Positions 7,761 to 16,133 of a DNA stretch of 33,892 nucleotides are shown piece by piece. The stretch lies in NCBI GenBank assembly GCA_024226455.1, contig JAAELR010000364.1, forward strand, positions 1-33,892. Direction: 5' to 3'. Within the stretch, counting starts at the first letter, position 1, and every line of letters begins with the position of its first letter. The translations under genes were made by a program, and so were the position numbers. The notes below the pieces were generated by a model, which saw nothing but the letters and a program-made list of their open reading frames with translations, was not told the DNA's origin and did not search any database. The DNA is from Paracoccaceae bacterium. Lineage in GTDB: Bacteria; Pseudomonadota; Alphaproteobacteria; Rhodobacterales; Rhodobacteraceae.

Positions 7761-9368
7761 TCAGGGGTTTTTCACATAGGCGCCGGGGCGCATGTAGAAC
7801 CACCAGTTGATCGCGATGCAGACGGCATAGAAGATGGCAAAGCCGTAGAGCGCGTATTCCGGCGTTCCGGCTTTCAGTTGCTCGCCGAACACTTTCGGGA
7901 TGATGAAGGCGCCGTAGGCAGCGACCGCTGCAGTCCAGCCAAGCGCCGGGCCGGCCTGCTCTTTGTCGAACACCACCGCGATGGTACGGAAGGTGGAGCC
8001 ATTGCCGATGCCGGTGGCAGCAAAGAGGATCAGGAACAGGCCGAGGAACGGGTAGAAATACTGTTCCGGGGTGGCCGAGGCATAGGCCTGCTGGATGAAG
8101 TAGGCAACACCAAGCGCCGAAGCGACCATGACGATAGAGATCCACTGCGTCACGCGGGCGCCACCCAGACGGTCGGCCATCATGCCGCCGATCGGGCGAA
8201 TGAGCGCGCCGATGAACGGGCCCATCCAGGCGAACATCAGGGCCGAGGGGCCGTTGGCGTTCACCGTTTCGTGGGTCAGGATGCCGTCAACCTCGATATG
8301 GCTGAAGCCGAACACAACCTTGATGGTCAGCGCCAGAGCGGCCGAGTAGCCGATGAAGCTGCCGAAGGTCATGGTGTAGATCACGGTCATCGCCCAAGTG
8401 TGCTTGTTGCCGAAGATCCGGTACTGACGCGACAGGTTTTGTCCGACGGAGCCCGGGATCATTTTCAGCCCCAGAACGGTCAGCGCGATGACGATGGGCA
8501 GCACGATCCACTTCGACACCATGAAGCCTGAACCACCGACACCGGCCGGTAGCAGCAGCCACAGGCCGAAGGCGGCAGTGACGAAGCCGATGAACAGCAT
8601 GCCGGAAATGGTGGCGAAGGCACCCAGCGGGTTGGGGATGTCCGGCGAGACGTGCTCGTCACGGATGTTGTTCATGCCGAACCAGCCCAGGAAAGCCAGC
8701 GGCACGAGCGCCAGCAGCCAAACCAGGCCGGCGTTCTGGATATAGGTCTCGGTGCCGGCGGGGATCTTGCCGATCAGCGTACCGGAAGTGTTCACCAGCG
8801 TGCGGCTTTCACCACCGAAAAGACCGAAGGTCATGACCAGCGGAATGACGATCTGCATCGTCGTCACGCCGAAATTGCCAAGACCGGCGTTCATGCCCAG
8901 CGCGTAGCCCTGGATCTTTTTCGGGTAGAAGAAGCTGATATTGGACATCGAAGAGCTGAAGTTGCCGCCGCCGATGCCGCTAAGAAAGGCCAGGATCTGG
9001 AACTGCCAGAGCGGCGTGTCGGGGTTTTGCAGCGCGATACCGGCGCCAGCGGCCGGGATCATCAGCAAAGCGGTGGTGAAGAAGATGGTGTTCCGGCCAC
9101 CTGCGATACGGATAAAGAAGGTCGATGGAATTCGCAGCGTCGCCCCGGTCAGACCGGCGATGGCCGCAAGCGTGAACAGCTCGGATTTCTCAAAGGCGAA
9201 GCCCAGGTTGATCATCTGAACAGTGATGATGCCCCAGTAGAGCCAAACGGCAAAGCCGCAAAGCAGGCTGGGGATCGAAATCCACAGATTGCGCGTGGCA
9301 ATCGCCTTTCCGGTCGAGGCCCAATAGCTCTCGTCCTCGATGTTCCAGTTTCTCAGATCTTGTCCCAA
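7761..9368 (-). CDS. narK2: MFS nitrate/nitrite antiporter, type II NarK
   Basis: This is a 535-residue nitrate/nitrite porter of the major facilitator superfamily that is expected to export nitrite in exchange for nitrate. The N-terminus (NIEDESYWASTGKAIATRNLW) is characteristic of the E. coli NarK/NarK2 type, where a cytosolic segment precedes the first helix. A nitrate-signature glycine-rich helix (SGIGGGNFSSSMSNISFFYPK) is present near residue 145, and a second glycine-rich motif (FAATGIGNGSTFRTI) near 460. The start is a TTG at 9368 preceded by AAAGGAG with 7-nt spacing; no ATG fits, because the next methionines lie inside the first helices. It sits 60 nt after narK1 and 66 nt before narG. 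Confidence 0.94.
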   Translation of the reverse strand: MGQDLRNWNIEDESYWASTGKAIATRNLWISIPSLLCGFAVWLYWGIITVQMINLGFAFEKSELFTLAAIAGLTGATLRIPSTFFIRIAGGRNTIFFTTALLMIPAAGAGIALQNPDTPLWQFQILAFLSGIGGGNFSSSMSNISFFYPKKIQGYALGMNAGLGNFGVTTMQIVIPLVMTFGLFGGESRTLVNTSGTLIGKIPAGTETYIQNAGLVWLLALVPLAFLGWFGMNNIRDEHVSPDIPNPLGAFATISGMLFIGFVTAAFGLWLLLPAGVGGSGFMVSKWIVLPIVIALTVLGLKMIPGSVGQNLSRQYRIFGNKHTWAMTVIYTMTFGSFIGYSAALALTIKVVFGFSHIEVDGILTHETVNANGPSALMFAWMGPFIGALIRPIGGMMADRLGGARVTQWISIVMVASALGVAYFIQQAYASATPEQYFYPFLGLFLILFAATGIGNGSTFRTIAVVFDKEQAGPALGWTAAVAAYGAFIIPKVFGEQLKAGTPEYALYGFAIFYAVCIAINWWFYMRPGAYVKNP

Positions 9369-9428
9369 AGCTTTGCTCCTTTGGCGATTGGAAGAGGCGG
9401 GCCGTGGTCGGCCCGCCGCGCATTTCGG

Positions 9429-10769
9429 TTATTCAACAGGTCTGCTGACCGGCTCGTGTGGCACGTCTGAAAGGTACTTCTCGCCCTTCAGTTCCGGTAT
9501 CCGGGCACGCTCCATCCGGCGAATTGCCATGTGCATCCAGATCGTGCTGACGGCGACAATCAGGAACATCAGCATGAAGACCATCGACCAGACCTGAAAG
9601 AGGTCAAGCAGGATGCCAAAGGCGATCGGCAGCACGAACCCGCCAAGCCCGCCGATCATGCCGACAAGCCCGCCCACCGCGCCGACATGGTGCGGATAGT
9701 AAACCGGGATGTGCTTGTAGACCGCCGCTTTACCGAGGCTCATCACGAAGCCCAGGATCACGCTGAGGAACACGAAGAAGTAGAGCGGAATACCGAAGCT
9801 GAACGTGATCAGGTTCTCCGATCCGTCGGCATGCGGAATACCCTTCACGACATAGCTCGTTTCCGGGTAGCTCATGATGAACAGCACGACCAGCGAGATG
9901 ATGAAGGTCAGGTACATCACGAACCGCGCACCCCAGACATCCGACATCCAGCCGCCAAGCGCCCGGAAAACCGAGCCGGGCAGGCTGTAAAGCCCGGCAA
10001 AGACGCCGGCCGCCGCAAGCGACACATCATAGGCGCCTACATAGTAGCGCGGTAGAAACGAGGCAAAGGCGACAAACGCGCCGAAGACGAAAAAGTAATA
10101 GGTGGCGAAGCGCCAGACCTGGATATCCTTCAGCGGTTCAAGCTGCATTGCCGCCGAGACCGGTTTTTTGCCGGTCTCGCGCTGCTCCACAATGACAGGG
10201 TCGGGCTTGGCGAAGATGTAAAAAGCCACCGCCATGATCACCAGGCAAACCGCGTAGATGCGCGCGGTGTCTTCCCACCCAACGGCAATCACCAGGAAGG
10301 GTGCCGCAAAGTTGGTCACGGCAGCGCCCACGTTGCCGGCGCCGAAGATGCCCAGCGCGGTACCCTGGCGTTCCGCCTCGAACCAGCGAGAAACATACGC
10401 CACGCCGATGATGAAAGAACCGCCCGCAAGACCCAAGCCAAGCGCGATGACAAGGAAAACCGCATAGGTCTGAACGCTTGCCAACAGCCAGACCGACACC
10501 GCCGTAATCAGCATCTGCAAGGGCAGCATGATGCGGCCGCCGAACTGGTCGGTCCAGACACCCAGAAAGATCCGGCTGATCGAGCCGGTCAGAACCGGCG
10601 TCGCAACCAGCAGGCCGAACTGGGTTTCGCTCAGCCCCAGTTCCTGTTTGATCTTGACGCCGATGATCGAAAAGATCGTCCAGACGGCAAAACAAACCGT
10701 AAAGGCCAGTGTGCTCAATCCCAGTGCCCGGTATTGGTCCGGGCGCGAGACGCCTTCCAAAGTATGCAT
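9429..10769 (-). CDS. narK1: MFS nitrate transporter, type I NarK (nitrate/proton symporter)
   Basis: This is a 446-residue MFS porter with about 12 hydrophobic helices. The start at 10769 (MHTLEGVSRPDQYRALGLST) follows a strong GGAGGGA SD; the frame extends to 10820 but that stretch contains the SD. The nitrate-signature region appears near residue 110 (LGLAGGSFIIGVAYVSRWF) and again near 370 (GAVGGLVGMIGGLGGF). Sequence style matches the NarK1 half of the fused NarK1-NarK2 of Paracoccus. Here the two are separate genes in the same order. Type I porters are thought to start nitrate uptake with protons, after which type II exchanges nitrate for nitrite. As first gene of the operon it lies downstream of the FNR box. 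Confidence 0.93.
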   Translation of the reverse strand: MHTLEGVSRPDQYRALGLSTLAFTVCFAVWTIFSIIGVKIKQELGLSETQFGLLVATPVLTGSISRIFLGVWTDQFGGRIMLPLQMLITAVSVWLLASVQTYAVFLVIALGLGLAGGSFIIGVAYVSRWFEAERQGTALGIFGAGNVGAAVTNFAAPFLVIAVGWEDTARIYAVCLVIMAVAFYIFAKPDPVIVEQRETGKKPVSAAMQLEPLKDIQVWRFATYYFFVFGAFVAFASFLPRYYVGAYDVSLAAAGVFAGLYSLPGSVFRALGGWMSDVWGARFVMYLTFIISLVVLFIMSYPETSYVVKGIPHADGSENLITFSFGIPLYFFVFLSVILGFVMSLGKAAVYKHIPVYYPHHVGAVGGLVGMIGGLGGFVLPIAFGILLDLFQVWSMVFMLMFLIVAVSTIWMHMAIRRMERARIPELKGEKYLSDVPHEPVSRPVE

Positions 10770-10848
10770 GGGTCCCTCCAAGCAGAGTGTCCGCCACTTG
10801 CGCGGGGCGGTTTGGGTCACGGCATGAAGGAGCGGTCTTCGGATTCTC

Positions 10849-10862
10849 TTGATCTAGGTCAA
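10849..10862. promoter_or_regulatory. FNR/NarR-type box in the narK1-narR intergenic region
   Basis: TTGATCTAGGTCAA matches the TTGAT-N4-ATCAA consensus at 9 of 10 positions. Its centre is about 87 nt upstream of the narK1 start, which leaves room for a class II promoter. NarR, encoded next door, carries the E-x2-SR recognition pattern that reads TTGAT half-sites, and FnrL- or Nnr-type proteins could bind the same site. Confidence 0.85.
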
Positions 10863-10963
10863 AAAAGGCCGGAATCGCCTGCAAAACAAATGATTCGGTA
10901 CTGATTGTCGCGGCGGCGCGAGACAAAGGCCTTGCGTCTGGTCTAGATTGTCATAACACCACC

Positions 10964-10977
10964 TTGACACTCATCAG
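10964..10977. promoter_or_regulatory. Second, weaker FNR-like box upstream of narR
   Basis: TTGACACTCATCAG matches 8 of 10 FNR consensus positions, and its centre is about 53 nt upstream of the narR ATG at 11024. It may serve narR autoregulation. It also argues against translation starting at the in-frame TTG at 10964, which is the first base of this box. Confidence 0.35.
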
Positions 10978-10981
10978 AGCC

Positions 10982-11003
10982 CCGCTTGCCAAAAATCAAG
11001 CGG
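10982..11003 (+). promoter_or_regulatory. Small hairpin in the narR leader
   Basis: CCGCTTG (10982-10988) pairs with CAAGCGG (10997-11003) across an 8-nt A-rich loop, 20 nt before the narR ATG. It may shape the 5' leader or translation. No T-run follows, so it is not a terminator. Confidence 0.35.
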
Positions 11004-11023
11004 CCAAAAGTTCAGAGCACCCC

Positions 11024-11713
11024 ATGCGTTCCACCGACATTCCGGGAATCAGATCTCTGCCGCTGTTCAGCGATATTGGCGAGGACAGTTTCGAACGGTT
11101 GATCCGCGGCGCCTATGTCCAGAATTTCCCGCCGCATACCGAGCTGATCACCGAAGGCGAGAGCGCCGATTTTCTGCATATCGTGGTATCGGGCACGGTC
11201 GAACTTGGCAGTAGCTGGAACGAGCGCGAAACCTGCATGGCTCTGGTCGAACCCCACACCACCTTCATCCTCGCCGCCACGATCAGGGACCGGCCCTATT
11301 TGATGTCGGCACGTACCATTTCCAAGGCCCGGATCATCATGATCCCCAGTGAAGACATTCGCTCTGTGTTCGAGAACGACAGCGAATTCGCCAAGTCGAT
11401 CGTCGAGGAACTGGCCGGCTGCTACCGCGACGCAGTCAAGCACGCCAAGAATATCAAGCTTCGCTCTTCGGTCGAGCGGCTGGCAAACTACCTTGTGCGG
11501 CAGGCCTCGCAAAGCAGCGAAGGCGACAGGATCAGTCTCGATATCGAAAAGAAGAAACTCGCCTCTTTCCTCGGGATGACGCCGGAAAACCTGTCGCGGG
11601 CCTTCACAGCCCTGCGCAATCACGGGGTCGAGGTCAACGGCGAGCAGGTCAGGCTGAACCGGCCCGAAGACCTGACCAGATTTGCTCGCCCCGATCCTCT
11701 GATCGACGGATAA
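11024..11713 (+). CDS. narR: NarR-type Crp/Fnr-family transcriptional regulator
   Basis: This 229-residue regulator has a cyclic-nucleotide-binding-like sensor domain (about 15-125), a long dimer helix (about 125-155) and a C-terminal winged HTH. The HTH helix reads TPENLSRAFTAL; the E-x2-SR pattern is that of FNR, which reads TTGAT. The N-terminal cysteine cluster that holds the FNR [4Fe-4S] is missing; only two cysteines occur, in contexts unlike FNR. That is the known character of Paracoccus NarR, which responds to nitrate or nitrite rather than directly to oxygen. It is divergent from narK1 and shares its promoter region. The ATG at 11024 is preferred over an upstream TTG at 10964, although its SD is weak. 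Confidence 0.88.
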   Translation: MRSTDIPGIRSLPLFSDIGEDSFERLIRGAYVQNFPPHTELITEGESADFLHIVVSGTVELGSSWNERETCMALVEPHTTFILAATIRDRPYLMSARTISKARIIMIPSEDIRSVFENDSEFAKSIVEELAGCYRDAVKHAKNIKLRSSVERLANYLVRQASQSSEGDRISLDIEKKKLASFLGMTPENLSRAFTALRNHGVEVNGEQVRLNRPEDLTRFARPDPLIDG

Positions 11714-12217
11714 CAAAAGCCCCGCGATCTGGTTGAGGGCCGCGCGGCGCTGGATATCGACGTGCCAAAGAGCAGAATCCGGCAGCGCCGCGCGAGCGTC
11801 GACAGGCCCCAGAAACTTGGAGACGACAAAACGGACAGGCGCCGAAACGATCACCGGTTTGAATATCTCGTTACACAGCTACGATGTGGACGGCTCGGGC
11901 TATCTGTCCAATTCCAGTAGCTGGGAGGGGTTTTCGCGGCTCATGCCGCGGCGGTAGAGGATGCGACGCCGACGTCGGTACAATGGCAGGTTTTAGCCTT
12001 CATGCGCGACGACCTCGACGGCAACCGCATAGTGACGGGCGCGCGATTCGTACTGAAGTTTCTTGCCGCAAGGCTGGAGACCGACAAGCCCGGGGCGCGT
12101 AAGGCAATGTTCGGGTTTTCCCCCTACGGATACCTGCAAACAGGCCTGCAGGATTGCCGGAATGCCCCAGCCACGCGGTTGCAGCACCGGCTGATGGGCA
12201 ACGGTCCGACGCTGGGC
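11714..12217. other. 504-nt gap between narR and kdgK, no recognisable gene
   Basis: Open frames exist on both strands (for example 11921-12259 plus, read from the stop at 11918-11920, and 11993-12187 minus), but none has an SD plus start, known motifs or a plausible end. The longest plus frame runs into kdgK in antisense. The region may hold a decayed gene. No terminator with a T-run was found for narR. Confidence 0.5.
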
Positions 12218-13138
12218 TCAGAGCGGAATGATCGCGCCGCGTGCCTGGATCACCTTTGACGCCAGCAAATGCCCGGCCATCATCGCGTCGGCCCCGCTCC
12301 GCCCCCGGGCCACGGCGGCAAGGAACCCGGCGTTGAAACTGTCGCCGGCGGCAGTGGTGTCGACGATACGCTCTACCCGCGGAAACTCATGAGGCGCCTT
12401 GTCCCCCGCAAGGCCAACCGGCCCTGCAGCACCGCGTTTCAGCGCCCCGCGGCAAAGGTCCGCCCCGCGCAGCCGGGCCAGAACGGCGGCCCCGTCCGCG
12501 TCAGTGTGTATCTCCATCTCGTCATCGACCGAAGGAAGCGCTATATCGGTCTGGGCCCACATCGCATTGTTGACGGCACGCGCCACCTGCCCGCTTTCCC
12601 ACAGCTGCGGTCGGTGATTGCTGTCATAGGCCACCTGCCCGCCCCCGGCCCGGAACCTGCAGAGTGCCTGCATCAGTGCCGCACGCACCGGCGGCGGCAG
12701 AATGGCCAGTGTGATGCCCGACAGGAACACCAGGTCGAACTGGTCCAACACCTCCAGCCCGATTTCGGCCGGTGCCGAAAACATGGTCCGCGCCGCGCTG
12801 TCCGACCGCCAATAGGTGAAACTGCGTTCGCCGTCCGGATCGGTGTCGATGGCGTATAGCCCCGGCACCTTGCCTGACCGCCGCTCGACACGTCGGCCAC
12901 AAACGCCATGCGCCTGCATATGCGCCAGGATGCGGTCCGAGTATCGGTCTCGCCCCAGCGCGGTGACATAGGAAACGCAAACCCCTGCCCCCTGCAGCAG
13001 ACGCACCAGGTACACGGCGGTGTTGTAGGTGTCACCGGCGACGTTCATTCGTGCGATATCATCGCCCTCAGCGACCAGCTCTATCATCACTTCGCCGATA
13101 CAGGCGATGCGGGCGATGGGTCGCTGGCCGGGCGTCAT
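12218..13138 (-). CDS. kdgK: 2-dehydro-3-deoxygluconokinase, PfkB/ribokinase family
   Basis: KdgK phosphorylates 2-keto-3-deoxygluconate (KDG) with ATP to give KDPG, the entry to the lower Entner-Doudoroff route. The 306 residues match the family. The N-terminal beta-strand GEVMIELV and the sugar-binding loop near NVAGDTYNTAVYL are present. PfkB signature 2 is visible near 258-275 (DTTAAGDSFNAGFLAAV), with the catalytic base Asp266. The ATG at 13138 follows the TAG of the GntR gene with no gap and is preceded by GGAG, so both are one transcript. No KDPG aldolase is in this window, so the next step must be encoded elsewhere. Confidence 0.9.
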   Translation of the reverse strand: MTPGQRPIARIACIGEVMIELVAEGDDIARMNVAGDTYNTAVYLVRLLQGAGVCVSYVTALGRDRYSDRILAHMQAHGVCGRRVERRSGKVPGLYAIDTDPDGERSFTYWRSDSAARTMFSAPAEIGLEVLDQFDLVFLSGITLAILPPPVRAALMQALCRFRAGGGQVAYDSNHRPQLWESGQVARAVNNAMWAQTDIALPSVDDEMEIHTDADGAAVLARLRGADLCRGALKRGAAGPVGLAGDKAPHEFPRVERIVDTTAAGDSFNAGFLAAVARGRSGADAMMAGHLLASKVIQARGAIIPL

Positions 13139-13864
13139 CTAGAGATCTCCGAAGGTTTGCCGCACCTGTGCCCAGGCATTCGCCATATGGGTCCGCAACG
13201 CCGCCTCTGCCGCGTCGGGGTCACGCTCCAGCACCGCCTCATAGATCGTCTTGTGCGACTGGTAGTTGGTCCGGTTGCGGTCGGGCAGCCGGGGCATTCT
13301 CGACCACTGTGGTGCCAGCCAGGCCATATAGGCCTTTTGCACCGCCGGCAGCACCGGGTTGCGGGGCACCGCGTAGAACACCGCATGAAAGGCTACATCC
13401 GTTTCATAGAACTTTATGCTGTCCTTGATCGCCGCCTTGTTTGCAGCCAGGGCCGCCTTCATCGCGGCGATATCATCCTTGCGTGCCTCCAGCGCCGCCT
13501 GCCGTACCAGCGCGGCCTCGACCATGATGCGGGTGTCGAACAAGTTGCGCACCCCGCCCGGCTGAATCAGCAACTGCGCCACTACGTCATTGACGGTCTC
13601 GAAGGCGGTGTCATAGCTGGGCATGCGCACCACCGGCCGAAAACGCGGGCGCGCGGCCACCAGCCCCTTGTTCGCCAGCGCCAGAACCGCCTCACGAACC
13701 ACCGTGCGGCTGACCCCGTAGGTCTCGACGATCTCTCGCTCGGGCGGCAGCGGGTCGCCAACCTTCAACGTCCCGTTATTGATCATCCCAGCGAACCGGC
13801 GAAACAGATCGTCCGCAGCCCGACCGGCAGCCGTCGAAGACAGGGTCTCGCGCGATTTTTTCAT
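13139..13864 (-). CDS. GntR-family regulator, FadR subfamily (FCD domain)
   Basis: This 241-residue regulator has an N-terminal winged HTH (about 15-75; [25 protein letters not shown] is the recognition region) and a C-terminal all-helical FCD ligand domain. The Asp/His positions typical of FCD metal binding appear as [22 protein letters not shown] and LRTHMANA. The start at 13864 (MKKSRETL) is preferred; the frame upstream to 13945 passes through the operator. It is transcribed with kdgK and divergent from the dehydratase/cycloisomerase gene. FadR-type members usually repress and are released by a pathway sugar acid. The TNGTNNNACNA-type sites at 13902-13914 and 17762-17774 are its likely targets. 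Confidence 0.9.
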   Translation of the reverse strand: MKKSRETLSSTAAGRAADDLFRRFAGMINNGTLKVGDPLPPEREIVETYGVSRTVVREAVLALANKGLVAARPRFRPVVRMPSYDTAFETVNDVVAQLLIQPGGVRNLFDTRIMVEAALVRQAALEARKDDIAAMKAALAANKAAIKDSIKFYETDVAFHAVFYAVPRNPVLPAVQKAYMAWLAPQWSRMPRLPDRNRTNYQSHKTIYEAVLERDPDAAEAALRTHMANAWAQVRQTFGDL

Positions 13865-13900
13865 TGACAATCGTCTGGTGTTGCTATGTGTTCCGGGGCG

Positions 13901-13917
13901 TTTGGTCATACCAAAAC
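13901..13917. promoter_or_regulatory. Probable GntR operator (copy 1) in the gntR/enolase-superfamily divergent promoter
   Basis: TTTGGTCATACCAAAAC contains the perfect inverted repeat TTGGT-CAT-ACCAA and fits the FadR-subfamily consensus TNGTNNNACNA. It lies 37 nt upstream of the regulator start and 70 nt upstream of the divergent catabolic operon. A nearly identical 17-mer lies at 17761-17777, before the TRAP transporter. Confidence 0.8.
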
Positions 13918-13954
13918 AGGTTTGGACGCAGATCGCAAGCTGCATTGCGTTGCC

Positions 13955-13971
13955 CCGCCGGTCACCGGCGG
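13955..13971 (+). promoter_or_regulatory. Perfect palindrome in the leader of the cycloisomerase-type gene
   Basis: CCGCCGGT and ACCGGCGG are separated by one base. The palindrome ends 15 nt before the ATG at 13987, immediately before the G-rich SD (13977-13985). It may be a second operator or, as RNA, a hairpin close to the ribosome site. The function is unknown. Confidence 0.4.
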
Positions 13972-13986
13972 AATTCGGGGGGGGAC

Positions 13987-15096
13987 ATGGCGAACATCAC
14001 CAGGATCAAGACGCGCCGGTTCGCCGTTCCCTTGGCCGAGGTCCTGACCGATGCCAAACACGGCGACCATACGCATTTCGAGCTCGTGACCGCAACAGTG
14101 CACCTGTCGGACGGATCGCAGGGCACTGGCTATACCTATACAGGCGGCAAGGGCGGCCGTGCGATCAAGGCGATGGTCAAGCACGATCTGGCGCCGTTCC
14201 TGCTGGGCCGGGACGCGGGCGACGTCGAAACACTCTATGATGCAATGCAGTGGCATGTGCACTACGTGGCACGTGGCGGTATCGCGTCCTTCGCCATTTC
14301 CGCCGTCGATATCGCTCTGTGGGATCTGCGCTGCAAAGCGGCTGGCCAGCCGCTGTGGCGGATGGCCGGAGGCGCCGGCGACCGCTGCCGTGCCTATGCT
14401 GGCGGTATCGACCTGAATTTCCCGCTGCCCAGGCTGCTTGGCTCGATCCAGGCCTATCTCGATCGAGGCTTCAACTCGGTGAAGATCAAGATCGGCCAGC
14501 CGACCCTGGCCGAGGACATCGACCGCATCCGCGCGGTGAGACAGCTGATCGGCCCCGACACGATTTTCATGGTCGATGCCAACTACTCGATGAGCGTCGA
14601 TCAGGCCATCGCCGCGGCCGAGGCCTTCAAACCATACGACATCACTTGGTTCGAGGAGCCCACCATTCCCGACGACTACAGGGGTTATGGCCGCATCGCC
14701 GAGGCGACCGCCATGCCGCTGGCAATGGGAGAGAACCTACACACGATCCACGAGTTCGAATACGCCTTTGCTGACGCGCGGCTCAGCTTCATCCAACCGG
14801 ACGCCAGCAATTGCGGCGGCATCACCGGCTGGCTGCAGGTCGCCGAACTCAGCCGCACGCACGGCATCCCGGTCTGCAGCCACGGCATGCAGGAGCTGCA
14901 TGTCTCTCTGGTCTCGGCACAGCCGAATGGCGGCTGGCTGGAGATCCACTCTTTTCCCATCGACGAATACACCCTCCGCCCACTGGCGATAGAGGAGCAC
15001 ATGGCTGTCGCGCCGAACGCCCCGGGCATCGGGGTGACGTTCGATTGGGACAGGCTTCGCACCGCACATGCCGAACATAAAGGAACGCCGCGATGA
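13987..15096 (+). CDS. Enolase-superfamily (MR/MLE) sugar-acid enzyme, likely 3,6-anhydro-L-galactonate cycloisomerase
   Basis: This 369-residue protein has an N-terminal capping domain (1-125) and a beta/alpha barrel. The general bases are Lys166 and Lys168 in VKIKIG. Metal ligands are Asp197 (VDAN), Glu223 (WFEEP) and Glu249 (MGEN). The second acid/base is the His299-Asp272 dyad (SHGMQ and QPDASNCGG), with Glu319. This is an intact mandelate-racemase-type site. From memory, the blocks [33 protein letters not shown] and [12 protein letters not shown] resemble the Vibrio agar-pathway cycloisomerase that opens 3,6-anhydro-L-galactonate to 2-keto-3-deoxy-L-galactonate. The neighbours encode exactly the following steps. 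An aldonate or aldarate dehydratase of the same superfamily is the main alternative. The ATG at 13987 follows a G-rich SD. The MR/MLE family is certain; the substrate is inferred. Confidence 0.85.
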   Translation: MANITRIKTRRFAVPLAEVLTDAKHGDHTHFELVTATVHLSDGSQGTGYTYTGGKGGRAIKAMVKHDLAPFLLGRDAGDVETLYDAMQWHVHYVARGGIASFAISAVDIALWDLRCKAAGQPLWRMAGGAGDRCRAYAGGIDLNFPLPRLLGSIQAYLDRGFNSVKIKIGQPTLAEDIDRIRAVRQLIGPDTIFMVDANYSMSVDQAIAAAEAFKPYDITWFEEPTIPDDYRGYGRIAEATAMPLAMGENLHTIHEFEYAFADARLSFIQPDASNCGGITGWLQVAELSRTHGIPVCSHGMQELHVSLVSAQPNGGWLEIHSFPIDEYTLRPLAIEEHMAVAPNAPGIGVTFDWDRLRTAHAEHKGTPR

Positions 15097-16133
15097 ATGA
15101 CCTGACGATCACCGCCGCCTACTACCGCGGCGACAAGAGCTTTGCAGTGGAGGAGACTACGGCGCAGCAGCCCGGCCCCGGAGAAGCCTCGGTCCGCATC
15201 GCCTATTGCGGCATCTGCGGCACCGACATGCATGTCTATCATGGCAACATGGACGCCCGCGTCGGGCTGAACCGGATCATCGGGCACGAGATGTCGGGCA
15301 TTGTCGAGGCGCTGGGCTACGGTGTCGACAGCGTGATGGTGGGCCAGAAAGTAGTGGTGCGCCCGCTGGATCATTGCGGCGACTGCCCGGCCTGCGATGC
15401 CGGTCACTTTCACATCTGCCACAAGCTGAAATTCCTCGGCCTCGACACCGACGGCGCGATGCAGAATATCTGGACGGTCCCGGCCCACACCCTGCATGTG
15501 CTGCCCGACGACCTGCGCATGGACCACGCCGCGCTGATCGAACCAGTGGCCGTAGCCTGCCACGACGTGCGGCTTTCCGGCCTGCGGGCGGGCGAGAACG
15601 TGGTGGTGATCGGCGGCGGACCGATCGGCATTCTGGTCGCCATGGTCGCCCGCGATGCCGGTGGCTCGGTCGTGGTATCAGAGGTCAACCCCAACCGCCT
15701 GGCCATTGCGCAAAAGCTTGGATTCGACACGGTGAACCCGGCAGCGGCGGACCTGCAGGCAGCGATCAACGCGCGCACCGGCAACAAGGGCGCGGACGTG
15801 GTGTTCGAAGTCTCGGGCACGCAAGCTGGCGTCGATGCGATGACCGCAGTCGCCGCCACCCGGGCTCGCATCGTCATGGTGGCGATCCACGCTCAGAAAC
15901 CGCAGATCGACCTGTTTCAGTTCTTCTGGCGTGAATTGCGGCTGATCGGCGCCCGGGTGTATGAGCCCGAGGACTATGAAAAGGCGATCTCGATCATCCT
16001 GTCGGGAGGGGTCGATGCGGATACGGTGATCACCGACGTGACCCCGCTGGCGGAAATACAGAAGGCCTTTGAGGAACTCGACAGCAGCCCGACAGCAATG
16101 AAAAGCCTGATCAAGGTAGGAGACGAGGCATGA
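15093..16133 (+). CDS. Zinc-dependent sugar-acid dehydrogenase (MDR family), probable C5 dehydrogenase
   Basis: This 346-residue medium-chain dehydrogenase has catalytic zinc ligands at Cys39 (YCGICGTD) and His65-Glu66 (GHEMSG) and the structural zinc set Cys95, Cys98, Cys101 and Cys109. A Rossmann motif ([12 protein letters not shown]) follows near residue 170. It starts inside the stop of the previous gene (ATGA) with AAGGA upstream, so the two are translationally coupled. In L-idonate, L-gulonate or L-galactonate routes such enzymes oxidise the C5 hydroxyl. In the scheme proposed here it would oxidise 2-keto-3-deoxy-L-galactonate to the 2,5-diketo acid, which the next gene reduces with inversion. 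The substrate cannot be read from sequence alone. Confidence 0.88.
   Translation: MNDLTITAAYYRGDKSFAVEETTAQQPGPGEASVRIAYCGICGTDMHVYHGNMDARVGLNRIIGHEMSGIVEALGYGVDSVMVGQKVVVRPLDHCGDCPACDAGHFHICHKLKFLGLDTDGAMQNIWTVPAHTLHVLPDDLRMDHAALIEPVAVACHDVRLSGLRAGENVVVIGGGPIGILVAMVARDAGGSVVVSEVNPNRLAIAQKLGFDTVNPAAADLQAAINARTGNKGADVVFEVSGTQAGVDAMTAVAATRARIVMVAIHAQKPQIDLFQFFWRELRLIGARVYEPEDYEKAISIILSGGVDADTVITDVTPLAEIQKAFEELDSSPTAMKSLIKVGDEA

Noticed and set aside
12002-12259. An 85-codon plus-strand frame before kdgK
   Set aside because: It runs antisense into kdgK and has no SD or known motif; at most a gene remnant.
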